Shown here in pieces: positions 43,144-54,956 of a stretch of DNA of 64,000 nt (within the stretch, counting starts at the first letter, position 1; every line of letters begins with the position of its first letter). The notes under the pieces were generated by a model. It had not been told where the DNA came from. It saw nothing but the letters and a program-made list of their open reading frames with translations, and made no database searches. Source of the stretch: Streptomyces griseicoloratus (GTDB lineage Bacteria; Actinomycetota; Actinomycetes; Streptomycetales; Streptomycetaceae); the NCBI RefSeq assembly GCF_014534645.1, contig NZ_JACVQF010000189.1, positions 62,001-126,000 of the forward strand, in the 5' to 3' direction. Position numbers and translations under genes: made by a program.

Positions 43144-44150
43144 GCCGCCTCGACGGTTTCCCTCCGGCGCCGGGAGCCGCCTTCGCCCGGGTTGCGGCGG
43201 GAATCGATACGCGAGCGTGACGGCCACCGCACGTCGTACGCCCAGCCGAGCTGCTCGAACCAGCGGATCAGCCGCGCCGAGGAGTCCAGCTGGCCGCGCA
43301 TCACACCGTGCCGCGCCGACGTCGGGTCGGCGTGGTGGAGGTTGTGCCAGGACTCACCGCAGGACAGGATCGCCAGCCACCACACGTTGCCCGAACGGTC
43401 ACGCGACCGGAACGGACGCTTGCCCACCGCATGGCAGATCGAGTTGATCGACCACGTCACGTGGTGCAGCAGCGCCACCCGGACGAGCGAACCCCAGAAG
43501 AACGCGGTGAACGCTCCCCACCACGACATCGTGACCAGACCGCCGATCAGCGGCGGCAGGGCCAGGGAGACGATCGTCCACAGAACGAACTGCCGGGAGA
43601 TCGCACGCATCGTCCGGTCCTTGATCAGATCCGGAGCGTACTTGTCCTGCGGGGTCTGCTCCTCGTCGAACATCCAGCCGATGTGGGCCCACCACAGGCC
43701 CTTGATCAGCGCCGGGACCGTCTCGCCGTAGCGCCACGGCGAGTGCGGGTCGCCCTCGTCGTCGGAGAACTTGTGGTGCTTGCGGTGGTCGGCGACCCAG
43801 CGGACCAGCGGCCCCTCGACGGCCATCGATCCCGCGATCGCCAGCGCGATCTTCAGCGGCCGCTTCGCCTTGAAGGAGCCGTGGGTGAAGTGACGGTGGA
43901 AACCGATCGTGATGCCGTGGCAGCCCAGGAAGTAGAAGAACACCAGCAGGCCGAGGTCGAGCCAGCTCACGCCCCATCCCCACGCCAGCGGCACCGCCGC
44001 CACCAGCGCGAGGAACGGGACGGTGATGAACAGCAGCAGCGTGATCTGCTCGATCGAACGCTTCTGCTCACCGCCCAGCGTCGCGGAGGGCACAGAAGCG
44101 CCGTCGGGCGCCTTCGGAGCGTCAGGAATCACATCGGAACTCGTGGTCAT
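43140..44150 (-). CDS. Membrane fatty acid desaturase (delta-9 type)
   Basis: 336 residues from ATG 44150 (AGAGGA upstream). Three histidine boxes for the di-iron centre: HRHFTH, HRKHH and HNLHH (SWHNLHHADPTSARHG). Four membrane helices in two pairs (about 38-80 and 190-235). This is the stearoyl-CoA desaturase-like family introducing cis double bonds in membrane lipids. First gene of a two-gene operon with its regulator. The C-terminus is Arg-rich. Confidence 0.94.
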   Translation of the reverse strand: MTTSSDVIPDAPKAPDGASVPSATLGGEQKRSIEQITLLLFITVPFLALVAAVPLAWGWGVSWLDLGLLVFFYFLGCHGITIGFHRHFTHGSFKAKRPLKIALAIAGSMAVEGPLVRWVADHRKHHKFSDDEGDPHSPWRYGETVPALIKGLWWAHIGWMFDEEQTPQDKYAPDLIKDRTMRAISRQFVLWTIVSLALPPLIGGLVTMSWWGAFTAFFWGSLVRVALLHHVTWSINSICHAVGKRPFRSRDRSGNVWWLAILSCGESWHNLHHADPTSARHGVMRGQLDSSARLIRWFEQLGWAYDVRWPSRSRIDSRRNPGEGGSRRRRETVEAA

Positions 44151-44212
44151 GCGCGTCCTCTGGGGGTCGAGGGTCGTGGCCGGCGCCGGGTCGCGGACCG
44201 TGCACAACTTCC

Positions 44213-44239
44213 TACGGTTCCGTAACCTACGGCGACGTA
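44213..44239 (-). promoter_or_regulatory. Twin TACG palindromes upstream of the desaturase
   Basis: TACGGTTCCGTA (44213-44224) and TACGGCGACGTA (44228-44239) are two partial dyads 15 bp apart, about 63 bp before the desaturase start. They are a likely binding site for the TetR encoded downstream. Confidence 0.5.
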
Positions 44240-44438
44240 AGTATGGCAGTGCGTCGCCCGGCGGCAAGAGCCCGTGAGCCTGCGCGTCCTCCTGGACACC
44301 TATCCTGGGAGTCGGTCGGACAGCGCGGTCCGCTCTGATTTCTTCCCGGACGTCCGGCCCCGTATGCGGCGCCCGCCGCGCGAGACGCCGTCCGGGTCCC
44401 CTCCCAGACGAGCTTCAACACTGCAAGGAGCCGCACCT

Positions 44439-47174
<2,736 letters not shown>

Positions 47175-47193
47175 CCCCGCCCGCGACCCACAC

Positions 47194-47234
47194 GACGGTG
47201 CCCCCGCGCTCACCACGAGCACGGGGGCACCGTC
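47194..47234. terminator. 17-bp hairpin between ppc and a convergent gene
   Basis: GACGGTGCCCCCGCGCT (47194-47210) pairs with AGCACGGGGGCACCGTC (47218-47234) with one mismatch and a 7-nt loop. Usable by both convergent genes. Confidence 0.85.
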
Positions 47235-47252
47235 ACATCCCGGAGCCGGACC

Positions 47253-47753
47253 TCACACCACCGCGAACGCCGTCGACAACAACGCCACCCCCGACCCGGC
47301 CAGCAGCCACGCGAGCCGCGTCAGCCGCAGCCCGCCCGCCACCACCACCGACGCCAGCAGCAACGCCCCGCCCAGCGGAACCCACGCGTACAGCACCCCC
47401 GCCGGACCGGACCGCACCACGTCGTCACTGCCCGGCTTCACCACGACCGTGTACGTCCGCCCCTCGGCCACGGCGACCGAATCCTCGATGACGACGCTCT
47501 CCCGCGCCTGCGACCCCGCCGACACCGGCGAGTACGGACCGGTGCACCTGCCGTCGGCGCACCGCGTCACCTCGACCGTGCCCCGCTCCCGGCCCTTCGT
47601 CAGCATCACGTGCTGCGCCGTCCCCCACGACGCCCACACACCGGCGATCAGAATCAGCACCGCGACCGTCCCCATCACCGCCACCCGCCCGAACCGCAAC
47701 GCGACACGCGAGGCCCGACGGGGACGGACGGCGGCAGCGGCTGAGGCAGGCAT
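47253..47753 (-). CDS. Membrane protein of unknown function
   Basis: 166 residues from ATG 47753, where AATGAT lies 7 bp upstream and TTGACC 18 bp further, a good leaderless promoter. The first helix (about 27-47) is followed by an external domain of about 65 residues with a Cys pair in RCADGRCTGPY, then two helices (about 122-142 and 146-166). The organisation suggests a small Streptomyces envelope protein; no family was recognised. Confidence 0.78.
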   Translation of the reverse strand: MPASAAAAVRPRRASRVALRFGRVAVMGTVAVLILIAGVWASWGTAQHVMLTKGRERGTVEVTRCADGRCTGPYSPVSAGSQARESVVIEDSVAVAEGRTYTVVVKPGSDDVVRSGPAGVLYAWVPLGGALLLASVVVAGGLRLTRLAWLLAGSGVALLSTAFAVV

Positions 47754-47830
47754 GGCCGGGATCATTGGCCAAACCAACGCGCCGGGTCAACTCACGTGAG
47801 GGACAAGTCAGGAGTTGTACGGACCGGCGA

Positions 47831-48433
47831 TTACGAGTTGTACGAACTCTGCGCCCGCTCCAAGCCCTCGATCACCAGACACTCCACCGCGTCCGCCGCC
47901 CGGTCCACGAAGTAGTCCAGTTCCTTGCGCTCCGCCGACGAGAAATCCCTGAGCACGAAATCCGCCACCGGCATCCGGCCCGGAGGACGCCCGATCCCGA
48001 ACCGCACCCGGTGGTAGTCCGAGCCCAGCGCCTTCGTGATCGACTTCAGGCCGTTGTGCCCGTTGTCGCCGCCGCCCAGCTTCAGCCGCAGCGTGCCGTA
48101 ATCGATGTCCAACTCGTCATGGACCGCGACGATGTTCGCGACGGGCACCTTGTAGAAGTCCCGCAGCGCCGTCACCGGCCCACCCGACACATTCATGTAC
48201 GACATCGGCTTCGCCAGCACCACCCGCCGGTTCGCCGGCCCCGGCGGACCGATCCGGCCCTCCAGCACCTGCGCCTGCGCCTTGCCGTGCCGCTTGAACC
48301 GCGCCCCGATCCGCTCCGCCAGCAGATCGACCACCATGAAACCCACGTTGTGCCGGTTCATCGCGTAGTCCGGCCCCGGATTGCCGAGACCCGCGATCAG
48401 CCACGGGGCACCCGCGTCCGTCGTCACGTCCAT
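47831..48433 (-). CDS. pth: Peptidyl-tRNA hydrolase
   Basis: 200 residues from ATG 48433 (AAGGAGAC upstream). [18 protein letters not shown] contains the catalytic His (N-R-H-N-V-G), with [11 protein letters not shown] and [27 protein letters not shown], all family hallmarks. It recycles tRNA from prematurely released peptidyl-tRNA. It follows rplY, an order conserved in many bacteria. Confidence 0.98.
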   Translation of the reverse strand: MDVTTDAGAPWLIAGLGNPGPDYAMNRHNVGFMVVDLLAERIGARFKRHGKAQAQVLEGRIGPPGPANRRVVLAKPMSYMNVSGGPVTALRDFYKVPVANIVAVHDELDIDYGTLRLKLGGGDNGHNGLKSITKALGSDYHRVRFGIGRPPGRMPVADFVLRDFSSAERKELDYFVDRAADAVECLVIEGLERAQSSYNS

Positions 48434-48514
48434 GTCTCCTTCATACGCGTCGGCCGCTGCCCCGCGCGGGAACAGCGGCCGACGAAACGATGACCAGCCA
48501 GGTCAGCCGGAGGC

Positions 48515-49111
48515 TCAGGCCTCGGCGGCCTCTTCACCCTCGGCGGCCTCGCCCTCCGGGGCCTCCTCGGCCTGCGCGGCCAGCACCTGGAGAACCACCG
48601 CGTCCTCATCGACCGCCAGCGACACGCCGTTCGGCAGCGTGATGTCCTTGGCGTGGATCGAGGCACCGGCCTCCAGACCCTCCACCGACACCGTCACCTG
48701 CTCCGGGATGTGCGTGGCCTCGGCCTCGACCGGCAGCGCGTCCAGGACGTGCTCCAGCAGGTAACCACCCGGGGCCAGCTCACCCTCGGCGACGACCGGG
48801 ATGTCGACCTGGACCTTCTCGCCGCGCTTGACCAGCAGCAGGTCCACGTGCTCCAGGAAACCCTTCAGCGGGTCACGCTGCACGGCCTTCGGGATCGCCA
48901 GCTCGTTCGACTTGCCGTCGATGTCCAGCGCGATCAGCACGTTCGGCGTACGCAGCGCCAGCAGCAGCTCGTGACCCGGGAACGTCAGGTGCAGCGGGTC
49001 CGAACCGTGCCCGTACAGAACACCCGGAACCTTGTTGTCACGGCGGATACGACGCGCGGCACCCTTGCCGAACTCGGTGCGCGTCTCGGCGGAGATCTTC
49101 ACCTCGGACAT
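48515..49111 (-). CDS. rplY: 50S ribosomal protein L25/general stress protein Ctc
   Basis: 198 residues from ATG 49111 (GAGGAGTGATC upstream). Residues 1-95 are the L25 domain that binds 5S rRNA (RTEFGKGAARRIRR...VPGVLYGHG), residues 96-185 the TL5/CTC C-terminal domain, and the tail is Glu/Ala-rich and acidic. The long two-domain form is usual in actinobacteria. Confidence 0.97.
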   Translation of the reverse strand: MSEVKISAETRTEFGKGAARRIRRDNKVPGVLYGHGSDPLHLTFPGHELLLALRTPNVLIALDIDGKSNELAIPKAVQRDPLKGFLEHVDLLLVKRGEKVQVDIPVVAEGELAPGGYLLEHVLDALPVEAEATHIPEQVTVSVEGLEAGASIHAKDITLPNGVSLAVDEDAVVLQVLAAQAEEAPEGEAAEGEEAAEA

Positions 49112-49212
49112 GATCACTCCTCGTAGAAAGCGGGAAACGGACGTGGTCACCCGGCCACGAACGGCCTGCTACGAAGAGCGCGTCGATTACGGACCGCCGT
49201 ACCCACCAACGA

Positions 49213-49268
49213 GTACGGCCTCCCTCGCCGAGCAACTGCAGCAGTCTACTCGGTGGGGGAGGCCGTAC
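49213..49268 (-). terminator. 20-bp hairpin between prs and rplY
   Basis: GTACGGCCTCCCTCGCCGAG (49213-49232) pairs with CTCGGTGGGGGAGGCCGTAC (49249-49268), with wobble pairs only, around a 16-nt loop. It lies 45 bp after the prs stop and could terminate or attenuate between prs and rplY. Confidence 0.85.
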
Positions 49269-49312
49269 CCAAAACGATCAGGACCCGCGAAGGATCAGGA
49301 TGCGCAGAACCC

Positions 49313-50287
49313 TTACTGCTCGTCGAACAGGCTCGTCACCGAACCGTCCTCGAACACCTCACGCACCGCACGCGCGATCGTCGGCGCGATCGACAGCACG
49401 GTGATCTTGTCCAGCTCCAGCTCGTTCGGCGTCGGCAGCGTGTTCGTGAACACGAACTCGCTCACCTTCGAGTTCTTCAGCCGGTCCGCCGCCGGACCCG
49501 ACAGCACACCGTGCGTCGCCGTCACGATGACGTCCTCCGCACCGTGCGCGAACAGCGCGTCCGCCGCCGCACAGATCGTGCCACCCGTGTCGATCATGTC
49601 GTCGACCAGCACACAGATCCGGCCCTTCACATCACCGACGACCTCGTGCACGGTCACCTGGTTCGCGACGTCCTTGTCACGCCGCTTGTGCACGATCGCC
49701 AGCGGCGCACCCAGACGGTCGCACCAGCGGTCCGCCACCCGCACCCGGCCCGCGTCCGGAGAGACCACCGTCAGCTTCTCCCGGTCCACCTTCGCGCCCA
49801 CGTAGTCCGCCAGCAGCGGCAGCGCGAACAGGTGGTCCACCGGACCGTCGAAGAAGCCCTGGATCTGGTCCGTGTGCAGATCCACGGCCAGAATCCGGTC
49901 CGCACCCGCCGTCTTCATCAGATCCGCGATCAGACGCGCCGAGATCGGTTCACGTCCCCGGTGCTTCTTGTCCTGCCGCGCGTAACCGTAGAACGGCACG
50001 ATGACCGTGATGGAGCGGGCCGACGCACGCTTCAGCGCGTCGATCATGATCAGCTGCTCCATGATCCACTTGTTGATCGGAGCCGTGTGGCTCTGGATCA
50101 GGAAGCAGTCGGCACCACGCGCCGACTCCTGGTAACGCACATAGATCTCGCCGTTGGCGAAATCGAAGGCCTTCGTCGGGACGACCCCGACACCCAGCTC
50201 GTGGGCGACCTCCTCGGCAAGCTCGGGGTGGGCGCGGCCGGAGAAGAACATCATCTTCTTCTCGCCGGTCGTCTTGATCCCGGTCAC
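49313..50287 (-). CDS. prs: Ribose-phosphate pyrophosphokinase (PRPP synthetase)
   Basis: 324 residues, GTG start after GAGGAGAAAG. Signature VDLHTDQIQGFFDGPVDHL, the ATP-binding YARQDKKHRGREPISA, and the PRPP loop VLVDDMIDTGGTI. It makes PRPP for nucleotide, His, Trp and NAD synthesis. It is located directly after glmU on the same strand (134-bp gap), as in many Gram-positive genomes. Confidence 0.98.
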   Translation of the reverse strand: MTGIKTTGEKKMMFFSGRAHPELAEEVAHELGVGVVPTKAFDFANGEIYVRYQESARGADCFLIQSHTAPINKWIMEQLIMIDALKRASARSITVIVPFYGYARQDKKHRGREPISARLIADLMKTAGADRILAVDLHTDQIQGFFDGPVDHLFALPLLADYVGAKVDREKLTVVSPDAGRVRVADRWCDRLGAPLAIVHKRRDKDVANQVTVHEVVGDVKGRICVLVDDMIDTGGTICAAADALFAHGAEDVIVTATHGVLSGPAADRLKNSKVSEFVFTNTLPTPNELELDKITVLSIAPTIARAVREVFEDGSVTSLFDEQ

Positions 50288-50421
50288 AGCACTTTCTCCT
50301 CAGAGGTGTCGCAGCTGAGCGTCACAACGCTCTGCCCGGCTGGGTGCGGGAGGCGTCTCAGCTGGTGGGGTGCGGATGTGCACTTATCACGGTACGCCGT
50401 GTTCGGCGCGCCGGTTTCCGG

Positions 50422-51870
50422 TCAGTCCTCGCCGCCCGGCGCACCGGACGCCGCCTCGGCCGCCTTCGCCGCCGCGCTGCCGGGCCGCTTACGAGCCACC
50501 CAGCCCTCGATATTCCGCTGCTGACCACGGGCCACGGCCAGCGAACCGGGCGGCACGTCCTTCGTGATCACCGAGCCGGCGGCGGTGTACGCGCCGTCCC
50601 CGACCGTGACAGGAGCCACAAACATGTTGTCCGAACCCGTACGGCAGTGGGAGCCGATCGTCGTGTGGTGCTTGTCCTGGCCGTCGTAGTTCACGAACAC
50701 ACTCGCGGCACCGATGTTCGAGTACTCGCCGATCGTCGCGTCACCCACGTACGACAGGTGCGGCACCTTCGTGCCCTCGCCGATGGAGGCGTTCTTGGTC
50801 TCGACGTACGTACCGACCTTCGCCTTCAGCCCGAGCCGCGTACCCGGCCGCAGATACGCGTACGGCCCCACACTCGCCTGCGGGCCCACCGTGGCCCCGA
50901 CGGACACCGTGTTGTCGACGCGCGCCCCGGCACCCACGCGGGTGTCGGTGAGCCGCGAGTTCGGCCCGACCTCGCAGCCCTCGGCCAGATGCGTGGCACC
51001 CAGCAACTGCGTCCCCGGCTGCACCAGCACGTCCTGCTCGAAGGTCACGGTCACGTCGACCCACGTCGTCGCGGGGTCCACCACCGTCACGCCGGCCAGC
51101 ATCGCCCGCGTCAGCAGCCGGTCGTTCAGGATCCGGCGGGCCTCGGCGAGCTGCACCCGGTTGTTGATCCCGGCGATCTCCCGGTGATCGGCGGCCACGG
51201 AGGCACCCACCCGGTGACCGGCCTCGCGCAGGATCCCGAGGACGTCCGTCAGGTACTCCTCGCCCTGGCTGTTGTCCGTCCGCACCTTCCCCAGCGCGTC
51301 CGCGAGCAACTGCCCGTCGAAGGCGAACACCCCGGAGTTGATCTCACGGATCGCCCGCTGCGAGTCGCTCGCGTCCTTGTGCTCCACGATCGCGGTCACG
51401 GCACCCGACGCCCCGTCCCGCACGATCCGGCCGTAACCGGTCGCGTCCGGCACCTCGGCCGTCAGCACCGTCACCGCGTTGCCGTCGGCGGAGTGGGTGT
51501 CGGCGAGCTGCCGCAGCGTCTCGGCGGTCAGCAGCGGCGTGTCACCGCACACGACCACGACGGTCCCCTCGACCGGACCGCCCAGCTCCTCCAGAGCCAT
51601 CCGGACGGCGTGCCCGGTGCCGTTCTGCTGCTCCTGCACGGCGGTACGGACGTCCGGGGCGACCTCGGCGAGGTGCGCGGTGACCTTCTCACGGGCGTGG
51701 CCGACGACGACGACCAGGTTCTCGGGGTTCAGCTCACCGGCCGCGGCGAGCACGTGCCCCACGAGGGACCGGCCGCACAGCTCGTGCAGGACCTTGGGTG
51801 TGGCCGACTTCATACGGGTGCCCTCACCCGCTGCGAGAACGACGACGGCTGCCGGGCGAATGGCGCTCAC
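50422..51870 (-). CDS. glmU: Bifunctional GlcNAc-1-P uridylyltransferase/GlcN-1-P acetyltransferase
   Basis: 482 residues, GTG start. The N-terminal pyrophosphorylase domain has [11 protein letters not shown] and QNGTGHAV; the C-terminal left-handed beta-helix (from about 255) has the hexapeptide repeats and the acetyl-CoA site region [18 protein letters not shown]. It supplies UDP-GlcNAc for the cell wall. The 25-residue Ala/Lys-rich tail is typical of Streptomyces. Confidence 0.98.
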   Translation of the reverse strand: MSAIRPAAVVVLAAGEGTRMKSATPKVLHELCGRSLVGHVLAAAGELNPENLVVVVGHAREKVTAHLAEVAPDVRTAVQEQQNGTGHAVRMALEELGGPVEGTVVVVCGDTPLLTAETLRQLADTHSADGNAVTVLTAEVPDATGYGRIVRDGASGAVTAIVEHKDASDSQRAIREINSGVFAFDGQLLADALGKVRTDNSQGEEYLTDVLGILREAGHRVGASVAADHREIAGINNRVQLAEARRILNDRLLTRAMLAGVTVVDPATTWVDVTVTFEQDVLVQPGTQLLGATHLAEGCEVGPNSRLTDTRVGAGARVDNTVSVGATVGPQASVGPYAYLRPGTRLGLKAKVGTYVETKNASIGEGTKVPHLSYVGDATIGEYSNIGAASVFVNYDGQDKHHTTIGSHCRTGSDNMFVAPVTVGDGAYTAAGSVITKDVPPGSLAVARGQQRNIEGWVARKRPGSAAAKAAEAASGAPGGED

Positions 51871-51986
51871 GGGATGCCCTTCGGCTTTGTGGGGTGGGGG
51901 TGGACATCCGCAGGATACCGGGGGTGTTCACGGGGGGCATGAGCGCGGGCCCCCACCCGGAGGTGAGGGCCCGAACTGAGTGTGGG

Positions 51987-52057
51987 CTCCCGGGGGAGGA
52001 CTCGAACCCCCATGATCAGAACCAAAATCTGACGTCTTGCCCTTAGACGACCCGGGA
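51987..52057 (-). tRNA. tRNA-Gln (anticodon UUG)
   Basis: The cloverleaf folds on the minus strand: 7-bp acceptor stem TCCCGGG/CCCGGGA (52057-52051 with 51994-51988), anticodon stem TCAGA/TCTGA with loop TTTTGGT (52027-52021), anticodon TTG at 52025-52023, and T-arm with GGTTCGAGTCC. The discriminator base is G at 51987 and CCA is not encoded. It lies upstream of glmU on the same strand. Confidence 0.95.
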
Positions 52058-52283
52058 TCGCCGCTATGTCCGATTCCGTAGATCGGCCGCGGAAGCAGCA
52101 CCTACTATGCCGTACCACCAGCCTTCGATGCGACGGTACAGGTCTGCTCCGTTGCGCACATCGATGCGCAGGCAACCCCGGTGGCTCGGGTCGATGTTCT
52201 TTCGGTTGGTCGAGGGGTATCGCGTCGTATCGCTTGTCGAAAGTCACCGGAAATGCACCGTCCGGCGCCCGTAGGCTGGAGGC

Positions 52284-53600
52284 ATGACCACGACGGGGGA
52301 AGACCACGTACCGGCCCGAGGTGGGCCTTGGTGGTGGGACAGGCGGCGCGGTGCGGTGCTCGATGTGGGCCTTGCTGTCGTGTCCGCTTTCGAGTGTGCG
52401 GCGGAGGGGGTTCCGTTCGCGCGGGACGCGGGGATCCCGTGGGCGGCGGGGGTCGTCTTCGGTCTGCTGGCCGGTTCGGTGCTGGTGGTGCGGCGGAAGT
52501 GGCCGATCGCGGTCGTGCTGGTGGCGATCGCCGTCACGCCGGCCCAGATGGGCTTCCTGATGGGCATCGTCGGCCTGTACACGCTGGCCGCGTCGGAGCT
52601 GCCGCGCCGGATCATCGGTTCGCTGGCGGGGATGTCGCTGCTGGGCACGTTCATCGTGATGTTCGTGCGGGTGCGGCAGGACATGGCGCGGGACGACCTG
52701 GACCTGGGGGACTGGTTCGTGCCGTTCGCGTCGATCACCGCCTCGTTGGGGGTGACCGCCCCGCCGGTGCTGCTGGGCATGTACGTGGGGGCCCGGCGCC
52801 GGCTGATGGAGAGCCTGCGGGAGCGGGCGGACAGTCTGGAGCGGGAGCTGCAGCTGCTCGCGGAGCGGGCGGAGGAGCGGGCCGAGTGGGCGCGCAACGA
52901 GGAACGGACGCGGATCGCGCGGGAGATGCACGACGTCGTCGCGCACCGGGTGAGTCTGATGGTGGTGCATGCCGCCGCGCTGCAGGCCGTTGCGCGGAAG
53001 GATCCCGAGAAGGCCGTGAAGAACGCGGCGCTGGTGGGGGACATGGGCCGGCAGGCGCTCACCGAGTTGCGGGAGATGCTCGGGGTGCTGCGCAGCGGTG
53101 GGGAGAGCGGGCCGCGGGAGCGGCCGTCGGTGCCGTTGGCCGCCGTGGGGGTGGCGGCCGCCGCGGCGGCTTCGCGCGCCGCGGAGGACGAGGGGCGGGC
53201 GGAGGGTCCGTGCCTGTCGGAGCTGGATGAGCTGATCGGGCAGTCGGCGGCCGCGGGGATGGTCGTGGCTCTGTCGGTGGAGGGGGAGGAGCGGTCGTAT
53301 GCGCGGGAGGTGGAGCAGACGGCGTTCCGGGTGGTGCAGGAGGCGCTGACGAACGTGCACAAGCACGCGGCGGGGGCGAAGACGTACGTGCGGCTCGCGC
53401 ACCGGGTGTCGGAGATCGCGATGCAGGTGGAGAACGAGCCGCCGCCGGAGGTGTCGTCGGCGTCGTCGGCGCGGTTGCCGTCGGGGGGCAACGGGCTGGT
53501 GGGGATGAAGGAGCGGGTGACCGCTCTGGGGGGTGTGTTCGTGTCGGGGCCGACGGATGCGGGGGGCTTCCGCGTGTCGGCGGTGATTCCGGCGTCGTAG
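52284..53600 (+). CDS. NarL-class sensor histidine kinase (orphan)
   Basis: 438 residues from ATG 52284; TAGGCT ends 6 bp upstream and GGAGG overlaps, so it could be leaderless. About five membrane helices in residues 25-170, a coiled-coil linker (RERADSLERELQLLAERAEER), the HisKA_3 box REMHDVVAHRVSLMVVHA with the phospho-His, and a HATPase with the N-box VVQEALTNVHKHA and GNGLVGMKERV. The usual D-x-G loop is replaced by NEPPPEV, which occurs in some Streptomyces kinases. No response regulator gene is adjacent. Its stop lies 13 bp from the convergent SUKH-3 gene. Confidence 0.92.
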   Translation: MTTTGEDHVPARGGPWWWDRRRGAVLDVGLAVVSAFECAAEGVPFARDAGIPWAAGVVFGLLAGSVLVVRRKWPIAVVLVAIAVTPAQMGFLMGIVGLYTLAASELPRRIIGSLAGMSLLGTFIVMFVRVRQDMARDDLDLGDWFVPFASITASLGVTAPPVLLGMYVGARRRLMESLRERADSLERELQLLAERAEERAEWARNEERTRIAREMHDVVAHRVSLMVVHAAALQAVARKDPEKAVKNAALVGDMGRQALTELREMLGVLRSGGESGPRERPSVPLAAVGVAAAAAASRAAEDEGRAEGPCLSELDELIGQSAAAGMVVALSVEGEERSYAREVEQTAFRVVQEALTNVHKHAAGAKTYVRLAHRVSEIAMQVENEPPPEVSSASSARLPSGGNGLVGMKERVTALGGVFVSGPTDAGGFRVSAVIPAS

Positions 53601-53613
53601 GTCCGGCCGGGGG

Positions 53614-54108
53614 TCAGCCCGTGGTGAGGCGGGTGGGCTGGGTGCCGGAGACGAGGGCGGCGAGGGCCTGGTCGATGTCGGGGCCGAGGTACCAGTCGCC
53701 GGTGTGGTCGAGGGCGTAGACGCGTCCCTGGGCGTCGATGGCGAGGAGTGCCTGGGTGTCGGTCTCGGTGCCGAGGGGGCTGACCTCGGTGTCGAGGGCG
53801 CGGCCGAGGTCGCCGAGGGTGCGGGCCATGTGGAGGCCGTTCAGGGGGTCGAGGTGGAGGGCGGCGGGGGCGATCTGCCGGCCGGGGCCGGTGGGGGTGA
53901 TGTTCAGGCCGCCGAATTCGGCCCAGGCTTCGACGGCGGCGGGGAAGACGGTGTGGCGGTGTCCGGCGGGTGAGGTGTGTTCGCGCAGGGCGTCGGCCCA
54001 GAGTTCGGCCTGTTTGATGTCCCAGCGTCCGGGTTGCCATCCGGCGGCGCGCAGGGCGGCGTCGACGGGGACGGGGAAGCGGGTGGTGGAGGTGCGGTCG
54101 GCGTGCAT
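53614..54108 (-). CDS. SUKH-3 domain immunity-like protein
   Basis: 164 residues from ATG 54108 after AAGGGCAG. Residues 12-110 fit the SUKH-3 pattern: AALRAAGWQPGRWD at the start, AWAEFGGLNI in the middle, LGTETDTQALLAIDAQGRVYALDHTGDWYLG at the end. SUKH folds neutralise nuclease and deaminase toxins by direct binding. It is encoded 40 bp after a YwqJ-type deaminase on the same strand, a typical toxin-immunity order, although neither has a secretion signal. Confidence 0.85.
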   Translation of the reverse strand: MHADRTSTTRFPVPVDAALRAAGWQPGRWDIKQAELWADALREHTSPAGHRHTVFPAAVEAWAEFGGLNITPTGPGRQIAPAALHLDPLNGLHMARTLGDLGRALDTEVSPLGTETDTQALLAIDAQGRVYALDHTGDWYLGPDIDQALAALVSGTQPTRLTTG

Positions 54109-54148
54109 CTGCCCTTGGTTCGTTCCGGTCGTCGTGGGTGGGTCGTCG

Positions 54149-54682
54149 TCAGTCGTCGGTGGTGGGGTCGATGATGCGGACGCCGAAGTGGGCGGTGAGG
54201 GCGGTGCAGGCGCGGCAGGGGGCGGCGAAGCTGCCGTGGAGGGGGTCGCCGTCCTCGCGGATGCGGCGGGTGGTGAGTTTGGCGTGTTTGAGCGCTTTGC
54301 GGGCTTCGCCGTTGGTCATGGGTCTGCGGGAGGCGCGTTTGCTGCGGGCCGCGTCGGCGGTGGTGAGGTGCCGGGAGATGAGGATGGTCTCGGCGCAGCG
54401 GCCGGTGAAGCGGTCGCGCTGGCTGCTGGTGAGGGTGTCGAGGAAGTCCTGGACGAGGTGGTGGAGGGCGGGGGGTGTGTCGGCGCGGGTGGCGGTGCCG
54501 GTGAGGGTGGTGCCGCGCACGGAGAGGGCGGCGGCGACGGTGGGCAGGATGCCGTCGCGGCGGTGGCGCAGCGCGGGGGCGTGGGGGGTCTCGGCGGCGC
54601 TCCAGCCGATGCGTGGGTCTCCGGTCCGGGGGTCGCCGGAGTGGCCGGTGTGCGGCCCCGTCTGCGTCGCACTCATGATCAT
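54149..54682 (-). CDS. YwqJ-related deaminase-like protein
   Basis: 177 residues from ATG 54682; ATG 54676 (11 bp from GGAGG) is an alternative. The zinc-deaminase pattern is present: Cys-Ala-Glu in GRCAETILIS supplies the first zinc ligand and catalytic Glu, and PCRAC in GSFAAPCRACTALTAHFGV the other two ligands, as in the YwqJ clade of toxin deaminases. No signal peptide, WXG or RHS delivery region is visible, so it would act inside the producing cell or be part of a regulated intracellular system. The partner SUKH-3 gene lies downstream. Confidence 0.85.
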   Translation of the reverse strand: MIMSATQTGPHTGHSGDPRTGDPRIGWSAAETPHAPALRHRRDGILPTVAAALSVRGTTLTGTATRADTPPALHHLVQDFLDTLTSSQRDRFTGRCAETILISRHLTTADAARSKRASRRPMTNGEARKALKHAKLTTRRIREDGDPLHGSFAAPCRACTALTAHFGVRIIDPTTDD

Positions 54683-54860
54683 CATCCCCTCCTGAGCATC
54701 CCCCCGGAGGTCACAGAGTGCCAAATCCCGTGGCGGCTGGGGAAGCTGGGGCGGGGTGACACGCCCGGGTATGGGCGGTCTGTCACGCTGGGGTGACGGC
54801 TGGTCACGGAAGCGGAGGGGCTGCTTGCCGGTGCCCGGTGACCGGTGTCGTCGTACCGCA

Positions 54861-54938
54861 TAGGCTGTCGGCACCGCGATTCCATGCGGTGATCCAGACA
54901 GCCAGACAGTCGAGACGGACAGTCGAGACGGACAGACG
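54861..54938 (+). promoter_or_regulatory. Promoter and 13-bp tandem repeats before the WHH-SUKH gene
   Basis: TAGGCT (54861-54866) is a likely -10, giving an 84-nt leader. In the leader GACAGTCGAGACG occurs twice in tandem (54905-54917, 54918-54930), followed by GACAGACG. The repeats might be an operator or affect translation of the start at 54957. Confidence 0.5.
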
Positions 54939-54956
54939 CCGCAGGGGGCAACCGCC

